Shown: positions 8,709 to 15,619 of the stretch, in pieces
Layout: every line of letters starts with the position of its first letter
Position numbering within the stretch: position 1 is the first letter of the stretch
Virus record (IMG/VR): IMGVR_UViG_3300035145_000346
Location: 1-21,143 of that record
Origin: a virus
Length of the DNA stretch: 21,143 nt
Direction: 5' to 3' (one strand)
The notes under the pieces: model-generated
Told to the model about the DNA's origin: nothing
The model's database searches: none
What the model saw: the letters and a program-made list of their open reading frames with translations, nothing else
Position numbers and translations under genes: made by a program

Positions 8709-9875
8709 ATGAAGAACACACACCTAGAGCACCTGGAAGACGACATCCTCAACAGCGGCACCGCTGGTGGGTTCAATGTCGTCTCTTTTTTGCGTTCGTT
8801 CAATGACATGTTGAGCGGCAAATCGTCCGACATTTCTATCACTACGAAGTGGGATGGTGCTCCTGCTATCATTTGCGGCACAGATCCTCAGACACAGAGG
8901 TTTTTTGTGGGCACTAAGTCTGTGTTCAATAAGGTAACACCTAAAGTCTGTTATGACGACACTGATGTAGATCGTTTCTACAAAGGTGCTCTCGCAGATA
9001 AACTTAAGGTCTGCCTTCAATACTTACCACAACTCAACATCACGGGTATTATTCAAGGTGACCTACTCTTCACTGCGGGAGATCAGAGATCAGGCATTAT
9101 CGGTGGAAATCGAGTTACTTGTTTTACTCCTAATACCATTACTTACGCTGTTCATCATCATTCCAGTGTCGGTGCTCAGGTTCGCGCAGCACAGGTTGGG
9201 ATTGTCTTTCATACGGTATATAAAGGCGATTCACTACAAGATTGTAAGGCGGTATTTAGCAACAGAGCACCAGTTTTTCAGAGCACTGAAGATTGTTTCG
9301 TTGCCGATGCGAATTATCACGCTGCCAGTATCCCTTCTCTATATTCTCCTGCTGAAAGTGCAAAACTCAATGCATACATCAACAGGGCAGAAGGTTCGCT
9401 AAAGCAATGTTCTAAGTTTCTCGATGTTATGAATCAGCATGGTGTTATGCACCTGCTGCTCAAGAGATTCTTCAATCAGCGTATTCGTGCTGGTCGCAAT
9501 CTGCACAATACTGATCGTCTCGTACAAGATTTCATCAAATTCTATATCGAGACCATGAATACTGAGCGTGATACTAAGAAACAGCAGAAGACTCGTGACA
9601 GGTATGACAATCTGCGTACCCAAGGTGTTAAGTTCCTCATGAAGAACAATAAGCATCTGTATCACATCATCGCATCATATCTGTCTATTCGTGATGCTAA
9701 GAAGATGATCATTGCACAACTCAACAAAGGTGGTGCAATCAAGACTTTCATCGGTAAGAAACCCACAACTCCTGAGGGTTATGTTGTCAGCAAAAACAAC
9801 GCTGCGCTTAAGTTTGTGGACGATGAGTTTCGTCTTGCTAACATCACGGTTGACAAATCCTGGGATTCTAAGTAG
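8709..9875 (+). CDS. Putative nucleotidyltransferase / RNA-ligase-like protein (DUF6267-like)
   Basis: This encodes 388 residues. I recognise the sequence as a conserved cyanophage family, but not one with an assigned function. Several pieces resemble the covalent nucleotidyltransferase (DNA/RNA ligase) superfamily: KWDG at 47-50 as motif I (K47 the possible adenylated lysine), QGDLLF at 116-121 as motif III, VGIVFHT at 163-169 as IIIa, EGYVV at 356-360 as IV, and LKFV with K368 as V. T4 RNA ligase 1 has a comparable EGYV...KIK ending. A long helical, basic stretch (about 215-345) separates IIIa from IV, unlike most ligases. The gene has its own promoter, with TATAAT only six bases upstream of ATG, and uses CGN arginine codons more than the late genes. 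The ligase-like fold is inference; no function is proven. Confidence 0.6.
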   Translation: MKNTHLEHLEDDILNSGTAGGFNVVSFLRSFNDMLSGKSSDISITTKWDGAPAIICGTDPQTQRFFVGTKSVFNKVTPKVCYDDTDVDRFYKGALADKLKVCLQYLPQLNITGIIQGDLLFTAGDQRSGIIGGNRVTCFTPNTITYAVHHHSSVGAQVRAAQVGIVFHTVYKGDSLQDCKAVFSNRAPVFQSTEDCFVADANYHAASIPSLYSPAESAKLNAYINRAEGSLKQCSKFLDVMNQHGVMHLLLKRFFNQRIRAGRNLHNTDRLVQDFIKFYIETMNTERDTKKQQKTRDRYDNLRTQGVKFLMKNNKHLYHIIASYLSIRDAKKMIIAQLNKGGAIKTFIGKKPTTPEGYVVSKNNAALKFVDDEFRLANITVDKSWDSK

Positions 9876-9893
9876 AATACCTTTGTAGGGTTT

Positions 9894-9901
9894 GATAAAT
9901 A
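9894..9901 (+). promoter_or_regulatory. T4-type late promoter element GATAAATA
   Basis: This is the third exact copy of GATAAATA, in the short gap between the ligase-like gene and the first halogenase-like gene, ending 28 bases before the ATG. It suggests late expression of the halogenase pair. Confidence 0.6.
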
Positions 9902-9929
9902 CACCAGTAAGTCTTATAGAGAATCTGTA

Positions 9930-11297
9930 ATGGGCAGAAAGATTGCTGTTGTTGGCATGTCTCCTGGTGGATTAGTGCAGTTGGCATCCATGGTGAAGGC
10001 ACGAAATGCCTTCCATGAAGAATATGGAGATGATGAATATACTCTGATTCATGACCCTGATAAGGTCAATAATTATATGCTGTCTGGCACAAATCCAGCA
10101 TATTTTGATGAACTGGTTGAGGTATTGAATCTACCTCGTAGATATTTGATGAAATATGCAAATTCTACTGATAGTGCTGGATATAAGTTTGTTGGATGGG
10201 GTGCAGGCAAGAAGAATTTCTTTGCCACATATAATCATCAACTTGGCGCACACTTTGATATTGTTGCCCTCAGAGCGAGATTATTGAAAGAGGGTGCAAA
10301 GGCATGGGGATATGGTGTAAGTATTGTAGAGCAAAAGATTGATGGATTTGCTGTTGAAGAAGATGGATGTGTTGTCAATGGTGTTAAGTATGACTATGTA
10401 ATTGACTGCACTGATAAAGAACCACTGTATGATCCTGGTTCATATGGCGAACCAAAATTCTGTCTTGTAGATACTGCTCTCGTCGTAGAAAGACCATTAC
10501 CAGGTGATTGGGATTATACGATGGAAGTTGCTGCTAAGTATGGACATATCACTGGTATGCCATATCAAGATAAGCAAATTTGGTCTTATAATTTCAAGAG
10601 AAAGGATCATGATGAGAATGAGATCTTTGCTGACATGCAAACATTCTTCCCAGATGAAGATCTAAAATCATATAAGTGGGACAAGATTGAATACAATCCA
10701 TCAACATCCGCATATTTGATTGAGTACGGCGGAAGATATATCAGAAATGGTGCTGCCGCAGTTCAGGCAGATCCTCTCGGTGGTGTACATCATGAACTCA
10801 CACAGTTATTTGCTAACTTCATCGACGAATATCTGTATAGAGCTGCGGAACAGGACAAAGTTCAAGTGCTCGAAGAGATCCAAATGGATTTTACTGATGC
10901 GCTAAATGACTCTTACATGGGTTATATGGCGTTCTTGTATCATCTAGGTGCGAAACCTAAGACCGCATTTTGGAAGAATGGTAAGGAACTTGCGCGGGAG
11001 TTCCTCAAAGGTCCCGCATTTTTGCATCCTGCGTTCTTCCCTGGTAAAGAATGGTTAGATGAAGTTCTCAGTGAAAAGTGGGGACAGAAAGAATATATGC
11101 AGATATTAGATCAAAATGATGAGGTAGAAGATGCTGGTGGTAGAATTAGTAAGATGCCTCTAATTGTGATGAGTGATTATTGCTTATTCTTCGATCTTGC
11201 AAAGGGTCTAAATGCACCATGGGCGAAGTATTTGACTGGTCTTGAAACAGTTCATCCTCCCGAAAAGTTTGGCACTATTGGTTACGATTATTTCTAA
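9930..11297 (+). CDS. Tryptophan-halogenase-family paralogue lacking catalytic motifs
   Basis: This encodes 455 residues and is clearly homologous to the next gene along its whole length: shared KF(V/I)GWG, YD(Y/F)VIDC, DWDYT, (R/K)NG near the middle, and the C-terminal layout. The family consists of FAD-dependent oxidoreductases that halogenate tryptophan or similar aromatics. Here the diagnostic residues are gone. The dinucleotide loop reads GMSPGG (9-14). The GES(A)T motif is replaced by SGTNP (52-56). The catalytic Lys before the GWG motif is not a Lys. WxWxIP is reduced to HITGMP (206-211), and PLES is reduced to PLGG (282-285). It may be a non-catalytic partner of the second protein, or use a different chemistry. 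The downstream gene begins immediately after its stop codon, so they are cotranscribed. Halogenase-like genes are known in cyanomyoviruses without proven activity. Confidence 0.75.
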   Translation: MGRKIAVVGMSPGGLVQLASMVKARNAFHEEYGDDEYTLIHDPDKVNNYMLSGTNPAYFDELVEVLNLPRRYLMKYANSTDSAGYKFVGWGAGKKNFFATYNHQLGAHFDIVALRARLLKEGAKAWGYGVSIVEQKIDGFAVEEDGCVVNGVKYDYVIDCTDKEPLYDPGSYGEPKFCLVDTALVVERPLPGDWDYTMEVAAKYGHITGMPYQDKQIWSYNFKRKDHDENEIFADMQTFFPDEDLKSYKWDKIEYNPSTSAYLIEYGGRYIRNGAAAVQADPLGGVHHELTQLFANFIDEYLYRAAEQDKVQVLEEIQMDFTDALNDSYMGYMAFLYHLGAKPKTAFWKNGKELAREFLKGPAFLHPAFFPGKEWLDEVLSEKWGQKEYMQILDQNDEVEDAGGRISKMPLIVMSDYCLFFDLAKGLNAPWAKYLTGLETVHPPEKFGTIGYDYF

Positions 11298-12605
11298 ATG
11301 AGGAAAATTGCTGTTATTGGTGCAGGAGTGGTTGGTATTAACTGTCTCCTGCGATTGATTGACGAAAGAGATCCTGGAGAGGTTGAAATAGTCTGGATTT
11401 ATGACTCATCCTCTCCCATATTTGGTATTGGTGAGTCTACTACACCTGATCTACCATCACAGATTTCACATACAACTAATCTGAGCATTTACCATGCTCA
11501 GCAAGCATTTGATGCCACAGTTAAGTATGGAAATAAGTTTATTGGATGGGGAGATAAGCAGAATTTTATACACTGGTTAGACTTTCATTATCATGGTATT
11601 CACTTTGACACATACAAGTTTAGTAAGCATTTCTTAGAATGTTTGCCAGAGAATACTTACGACTTCACACTATTAGATCAGAAGATTACTGATGTTAGTA
11701 TTACAAACTTTGGCATGTATCTCAACGGTGAGAGATATGATTTTGTCATCGATTGCTCTGGTAAATCATTACTAGACCAAGATAGTTACTTCGATATCCC
11801 ATTCCCTACTGTCAATACATGTCTTGCTGTCAGGTTACCTGAACCAGCAGATTGGGACTATACAATTACATATGCTCATAAGAATGGGTGGATGTTCGGT
11901 ATACCATTGAAGAACAGACGCACCTGGGGATATTGCTATGACTCTACGATTACAACAGAAGAGGAAGCATTAGAAGATTTTAAGACTATCATCAAACGCG
12001 ATGATATTGACTACAGAAAGATTGAATGGGAGCAGAAACTATCTGCATACATGGTACATCCCAGCGGCAGATATGCTAAGAATGGCAATGCGCTAGGATT
12101 TCTTGAACCATTAGAAAGTTTTGCTGGTGCATATTATGATAAAGCATCAGATGAAATGGTAGAATATGCATGTCGGGGACATATGCATGTGCATGGGACA
12201 GATGAACTGAATGAATGGTATTATAATGAGATGGTTGATGATTGGATCAAGAATCTTGCATGGATCTATCACTTTGGGTCGATATATGATACTCCATTCT
12301 GGAGGAGAACAAAGTCTATTGCTAAACAATATCTGAACGATCCTGATGTATATAAGAACAATAAGAAAGAGTCATTTACTGATGAACTATGGCAGAGAGT
12401 CTCTTATGATGATGATCTAAAGCGCAAAGCAGTGCTGCATGAGTTAGAAAAAGAGGTGGGATCTTTGAACTCCTTTGTTAGAAACTATCGAGACTTTGCA
12501 GAGATGGTATATGGCATGGGCGTAGAATACGCTGAGAGGTATCCAATAACCTCGCCGATGATTGTATGCCCTGAACCACATGGAGAACTGTCACAGGAGA
12601 TCTGA
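11298..12605 (+). CDS. Flavin-dependent tryptophan-halogenase-like protein
   Basis: This encodes 435 residues, slightly shorter than PrnA/RebH-type enzymes. The FAD-binding GAGVVG lies at 8-13 and GESTTP at 45-50. Lys76, five residues before FIGWG (81-85), is placed like the catalytic Lys of PrnA. GWMFGIPL (197-204) is a WxWxIP variant with Phe for the second Trp. FLEPLES (268-274) gives the Glu-Ser equivalent to PrnA E346/S347. By family, reduced flavin, O2 and halide would form HOCl/HOBr, which passes to the Lys and then an aromatic substrate; a separate flavin reductase is needed and none is seen here. The ATG directly follows the TAA of the preceding paralogue. Its end overlaps an early promoter. 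The substrate is unknown, and a non-halogenating oxidase is possible. Confidence 0.8.
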   Translation: MRKIAVIGAGVVGINCLLRLIDERDPGEVEIVWIYDSSSPIFGIGESTTPDLPSQISHTTNLSIYHAQQAFDATVKYGNKFIGWGDKQNFIHWLDFHYHGIHFDTYKFSKHFLECLPENTYDFTLLDQKITDVSITNFGMYLNGERYDFVIDCSGKSLLDQDSYFDIPFPTVNTCLAVRLPEPADWDYTITYAHKNGWMFGIPLKNRRTWGYCYDSTITTEEEALEDFKTIIKRDDIDYRKIEWEQKLSAYMVHPSGRYAKNGNALGFLEPLESFAGAYYDKASDEMVEYACRGHMHVHGTDELNEWYYNEMVDDWIKNLAWIYHFGSIYDTPFWRRTKSIAKQYLNDPDVYKNNKKESFTDELWQRVSYDDDLKRKAVLHELEKEVGSLNSFVRNYRDFAEMVYGMGVEYAERYPITSPMIVCPEPHGELSQEI

Positions 12606-12630
12606 CAAGGGTCTGAGAGACCGTTATAAT
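12602..12630 (+). promoter_or_regulatory. Sigma70-like early promoter with hairpin in the spacer
   Basis: CTGACA (12602-12607), a 17-base spacer and TATAAT (12625-12630) form a near-consensus promoter overlapping the halogenase stop codon. The spacer contains a small hairpin GGTCT-GAG-AGACC (12610-12622). Transcription would begin near 12637, which rules out the ATGs at 12562 and 12631 as starts for this transcript and points to the ATG at 12652. Confidence 0.75.
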
Positions 12631-12651
12631 ATGAGTATCAACAGGACACAC

Positions 12652-13356
12652 ATGAACGCTATTGAAGCAGGCAGACTTGCCAAGGCAGAGGGTCACCAAC
12701 TCGAACGAGATCTGCCTACATTGATGAATGAAATGTTCGGTGGAGATCATGTTACCAACGGTCGCCCAGATACCAAAGTTGACATCTACGACAATGAGTC
12801 TTGCACTGCCTATTCTGTCAAGAATGTCAGCAAGAATCACACCCAGGTGGCACTACTTTCTTCGCGTAAGTTCATCGAGTATTTCAACCTTCAGGATACT
12901 CTTCCTGCTCTGTTTATCCGTCTGTTCTTCGGTGTGCCTAACAATCTTGGTATGTCTCTGGTTCATCTTAAGCATAAAGACCTCCCTCTGAGTGACGCTG
13001 AGAAGCGTCAGAATCGCGTCTACGCTAACAATATCCCACAACCAGTTAAGGACGCCTTCCTGGACTTTATGAACGCCAATAAGAACCGTATTTTTGATGT
13101 TATCGTGCGTCATGGTCTCAACGATGGTATGCCTGTCACCAAAATGATCTGGCGTAACAAGAAAACCAACGACATTAAGTTCATCGAGATTGATGACCTT
13201 GCAGAGCAATGTGCAGGTGGAGAGTGGAAACTAAATAAGACAACTTTGGAGTTCCGTACTGCCAAAGGTGACAAATTGTTTCATCTCCAGATGAAAGGTT
13301 CTGGTAAAAAATACAATTCAGGTTATCATGGTATGATGTTTCACATTTATCAATAA
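12652..13356 (+). CDS. Hypothetical protein, possible PD-(D/E)XK nuclease-like
   Basis: This encodes 234 residues from the ATG at 12652 (MNAIEAGRLAKAEGHQLERD), chosen because the promoter -10 ends at 12630 and an AGGA lies before it. A longer in-frame reading from 12562 would overlap the halogenase end and is unlikely. The N-terminus shows a layout resembling the restriction-endonuclease fold: Glu-rich helix 14-30, PDTKVD at 39-44, then AYSVKN with Lys57 on the next strand. Phage and restriction enzymes of this fold often read PD...(E/Q/S)xK. The remainder contains FIRLFFGV and a histidine-rich GYHGMMFHIY end. It starts the early operon 12652-15551. The nuclease call is a guess from the motif only; otherwise function unknown. 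Confidence 0.55.
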   Translation: MNAIEAGRLAKAEGHQLERDLPTLMNEMFGGDHVTNGRPDTKVDIYDNESCTAYSVKNVSKNHTQVALLSSRKFIEYFNLQDTLPALFIRLFFGVPNNLGMSLVHLKHKDLPLSDAEKRQNRVYANNIPQPVKDAFLDFMNANKNRIFDVIVRHGLNDGMPVTKMIWRNKKTNDIKFIEIDDLAEQCAGGEWKLNKTTLEFRTAKGDKLFHLQMKGSGKKYNSGYHGMMFHIYQ

Positions 13357-13724
13357 TGGGACTATTCGACACTGTTAGATCATCATACGATCTTGGTCCT
13401 GGTCTTTGGAATAAAGACCTACAGACTAAAGATCTTGTATGTTTGATGTGTGAGTATTGGATAGACCCAGCAGGCAGACTATTCGAGATTGATTACTCTG
13501 GCACACAGGATTATACTGCTGATTTTACTCACTACTATGCCAATGGTAATCATGGTAGAGTATCACCTGTTGAAATTACTAAGACCATTGAGTGTTATCC
13601 TGCAAAATGGGACTGTTACTATGCACCGTTTCCATCTATCAAGATTACGCTTTGTGATGGTATAATTGTCTCTGTAGATAGAAAACCCAAAGTGACATTG
13701 ATCAGCAATGACTCAACTTATTGA
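13356..13724 (+). CDS. Hypothetical phage protein, 122 aa
   Basis: The ATG overlaps the TAA of the previous gene by one base (TAATG), so translation is probably coupled. The product begins MGLFDTVRSSYDLGPG and contains DPAGRLFEIDYSGTQDY and a C-terminal beta-type stretch (IKITLCDGIIVSV). Four cysteines and several aromatic residues suggest a small folded domain. No membrane segment and no catalytic motif are recognised. It is the second gene of the early operon; function unknown. Confidence 0.65.
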   Translation: MGLFDTVRSSYDLGPGLWNKDLQTKDLVCLMCEYWIDPAGRLFEIDYSGTQDYTADFTHYYANGNHGRVSPVEITKTIECYPAKWDCYYAPFPSIKITLCDGIIVSVDRKPKVTLISNDSTY

Positions 13725-13926
13725 ACCAACAGATTCACGCTATTTTAATCAGACATCTGATGCACCTTATGATAGACATCACTACAAAATTGTGATGCGA
13801 AATGGTGAGTCAGTCGTCGTAGATAGTTGGGATTTGGCAAACTCTATCTGGTTTCAGAAACCCTCACAGTTTCTATCACATATCGAAGTCCTAGACATTA
13901 AACAACAGGGAAAAGGTTTTCAATGA
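13708..13926 (+). CDS. Small hypothetical protein, 72 aa
   Basis: It overlaps the previous gene by 17 bases in another frame. The product starts MTQLIEPTDSRYF and has a beta-rich middle (YKIVMRNGESVVVDSWDLANSIWF), with no recognised domain. The start context CAATGACTCAAC is repeated exactly at the next gene. Function unknown. Confidence 0.55.
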   Translation: MTQLIEPTDSRYFNQTSDAPYDRHHYKIVMRNGESVVVDSWDLANSIWFQKPSQFLSHIEVLDIKQQGKGFQ

Positions 13927-14057
13927 CTCAACAACAATGGCAAGAAGTTGAAGCAATCGTTCGTAGGGAACAAGTGCAAGCATTGCAACATATGAACACT
14001 AAGAGATACGATGACCTCAAAAAAATCCTCGACGAACTCTACGAACTCGCCCACTAA
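13923..14057 (+). CDS. Small hypothetical protein, 44 aa
   Basis: The ATG overlaps the preceding TGA (ATGA). The product is entirely polar and helical: a glutamine-rich start, then KRYDDLKKILDELYELAH, an amphipathic or coiled-coil-like end. It is supported by the perfect overlap spacing in the operon rather than by homology. Function unknown. Confidence 0.5.
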   Translation: MTQQQWQEVEAIVRREQVQALQHMNTKRYDDLKKILDELYELAH

Positions 14058-14181
14058 TCCTACCATTCCACTCGTACTATCACTGGTGGCATGTTTTCTA
14101 TTTGGTATTAGTATTATTGTTGCTGGTTATTTCCACGGCAACATGCATTTACTCACAACATTGAAGAACGCACACCCATGA
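14011..14181 (+). CDS. Small single-pass membrane protein, 56 aa, overlapping gene
   Basis: The ATG at 14011 lies inside the 44-aa gene, in a different frame, with 47 bases shared. The product has a polar Ser/Thr/Asn N-terminus (1-18), one hydrophobic segment at about 19-40 (IPLVLSLVACFLFGISIIVA), and a short polar tail ending NAHP. The TGA overlaps the epimerase ATG (ATGA), the same coupling used elsewhere in this operon, which is good support for it being real. No strong ribosome binding site is seen. Function unknown; small membrane proteins made early by phages often act on the host envelope. Confidence 0.5.
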   Translation: MTSKKSSTNSTNSPTNPTIPLVLSLVACFLFGISIIVAGYFHGNMHLLTTLKNAHP

Positions 14182-14903
14182 AAGTATTAGTTACTGGTCA
14201 CAAAGGTTTTATCGGTAGGCATGTATATGCTGACTGGCAAGAAACATTTGGTGCAGTAAATGTTGATGGAATTGACTTTCCTGATGATCTTGCAGATTTT
14301 GATCGTCATGATTACAATCGTGGTGACTATGATCTTGTCATCCATCTGGCAGCATTTGCTAACATTCGAGAGAGTTTAGATGATCCACACAAATTCTATG
14401 AGAATAATGTAGAGAAGGCACGGAAACTGTTCGACTGGTGTAGAGAAACTGACACGCTGTTGATCTATGCATCATCTAGTGCTGTAGATGGTGAATACTG
14501 GGAGAATCCGTATGCAATGACTAAATGGATCAATGAAATTATGGCACCGCCTAACTCCATTGGATTGAGATTGACGACAGTATATGGTGAGAATAGTCGT
14601 CCAGACATGATGTATAGAATGTTGGAGGATAAGACCGCAACTTATGTCACCAACCATACGAGAGATTGGATTCATGTTGATGATGTATGTCGTGCCATTC
14701 GTTATCTTGCTGCCCACAAGATTAGAGGTCCTATTTCAGTCGGTACAGGCATTTCAGTTAGTGTAAAAGAGTTGGCAAATAAGATGGGTATGTCACACCT
14801 GCCAGTTAAAGAACTGACACCAGGTGAGCGGCAAGACAATACAGCAGACACTAAAATGTTGTGTAGCACTGGATGGTTCCCCACTCGCTCTGTACTACTA
14901 TGA
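14178..14903 (+). CDS. NAD-dependent epimerase/dehydratase family protein (sugar-nucleotide modifying)
   Basis: This encodes 241 residues, an extended SDR protein. The Rossmann signature TGHKGFIG has Gly7, Gly10 and Gly13. HLAAFANIRES follows at 56-66, and the active-site serine strand is YASSS (97-101). The catalytic YxxxK is Tyr112-Lys116 (YAMTK), and TRDWIHVDDVCRAI is the usual motif after the substrate loop. The family acts on nucleotide sugars by transient oxidation at C4. At 241 residues it is shorter than the 300-340 typical of bacterial UDP-sugar epimerases, with a reduced substrate-binding lobe. Epimerases of this kind are known in cyanophages, possibly for modifying host surface sugars or phage glycans. 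ATGA overlaps occur on both sides, within the early operon. The exact sugar cannot be read from sequence. Confidence 0.85.
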   Translation: MKVLVTGHKGFIGRHVYADWQETFGAVNVDGIDFPDDLADFDRHDYNRGDYDLVIHLAAFANIRESLDDPHKFYENNVEKARKLFDWCRETDTLLIYASSSAVDGEYWENPYAMTKWINEIMAPPNSIGLRLTTVYGENSRPDMMYRMLEDKTATYVTNHTRDWIHVDDVCRAIRYLAAHKIRGPISVGTGISVSVKELANKMGMSHLPVKELTPGERQDNTADTKMLCSTGWFPTRSVLL

Positions 14904-15394
14904 AAGAGTTTGATTATGATCTGGACTACAAATCTCTTGACTTTACAGATGAAGAAACTCGCAAACTTTATCGTATTGGAAGGGGAGAACAAGGGGTTTT
15001 ATTGGTTCGCCCTTATACAGACGCTATTCGTGCTCATTGGAGATTCAGAACTGTTCCTGTAGCAGAACAATCATCACGCGCAATTCATAACATGTATTGC
15101 CATTTTCGTGAGCATGAGGACTTCATCGGCATGGATATGTGTCGCAAGTTCTTAGAAATGGGATTCACAAGATCTAGACGCTACGCTAATCACAAGTCTG
15201 GTCGCAAATATAAGACAAAACCACCGTATTATCACACTGGTGATCGTGGTGGTGCGGAAGTATTGCCGCAAGATCCTGATGCTTTGACCTGCGAAAAGGC
15301 ACATTGCGCGAATATATTTAAGACTGTGCGCGATTTAGTAGCAAAAGACCCTACATATATCAGGATGCGTAAGGAATGGCGCTCAAATGAGTAA
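14900..15394 (+). CDS. DUF4385 family protein
   Basis: This encodes 164 residues from the ATG at 14900, which overlaps the epimerase stop (ATGA); a longer reading from 14873 is less likely. I recognise the DUF4385 pattern: FDYDLDYKSLDF at the N-terminus, YRIGRGEQGVLLVRPY, HWRFRT, and MCRKFLEMGFTRSRRYANHKSGRKY. Members are found in bacteria, archaea and cyanophages with no established activity. The many basic residues and the conserved GFTR..RYANHK segment suggest nucleic-acid or phosphate binding, but that is only inference. It lies in the same operon as the epimerase, which does not by itself show a shared pathway. Confidence 0.85.
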   Translation: MKEFDYDLDYKSLDFTDEETRKLYRIGRGEQGVLLVRPYTDAIRAHWRFRTVPVAEQSSRAIHNMYCHFREHEDFIGMDMCRKFLEMGFTRSRRYANHKSGRKYKTKPPYYHTGDRGGAEVLPQDPDALTCEKAHCANIFKTVRDLVAKDPTYIRMRKEWRSNE

Positions 15395-15551
15395 CGCTAG
15401 AGATGATAATGAGATTGCATGGCAGTTGCATACACTAGGACAGAAACTAGGCAACATAGATTACAAGATTAGACATAGAACTATCTCTACAAGAGATGAA
15501 GAATGGGAAGAATATACGATAGAATATAATAGAAAGAAGAAGGACAGATGA
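15387..15551 (+). CDS. Small hypothetical protein, 54 aa
   Basis: It overlaps the end of the DUF4385 gene by eight bases in another frame. The product (MSNARDDNEIAWQLHTLGQK...) is highly charged, helical and ends in a basic tail (NRKKKDR). It is the last gene before the terminator at 15553. There is no recognised domain. Support is position and an uninterrupted frame that ends right at the hairpin. Confidence 0.5.
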   Translation: MSNARDDNEIAWQLHTLGQKLGNIDYKIRHRTISTRDEEWEEYTIEYNRKKKDR

Positions 15552-15552
15552 G

Positions 15553-15587
15553 AAACCGCACACTGGGTTGACCTGGTGCGCGGTTTT
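15553..15587 (+). terminator. Intrinsic terminator closing the 12652-15551 operon
   Basis: AAACCG-CAC (15553-15561) pairs with GTG-CGGTTT (15576-15586, with a two-base CG bulge) to give a nine-pair stem followed by T-rich sequence. The loop (15562-15575) carries TTGACC, the -35 of the next promoter, so terminator and promoter are nested. Confidence 0.6.
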
Positions 15588-15597
15588 GCCCTATAAT
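15568..15597 (+). promoter_or_regulatory. Sigma70-like early promoter for the helicase
   Basis: TTGACC (15568-15573), an 18-base spacer and TATAAT (15592-15597) give a strong host-type promoter. The expected start near 15604 leaves a leader of about 16 bases before the ATG at 15620, without a Shine-Dalgarno. Confidence 0.8.
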
Positions 15598-15619
15598 ATG
15601 ATCACAAGCGACAGACAGC

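Noticed and set aside
12562-12651. Upstream start (12562) for the possible nuclease-like gene
   Set aside because: It would overlap the halogenase end and precede the promoter -10; the added residues look like translated promoter sequence.
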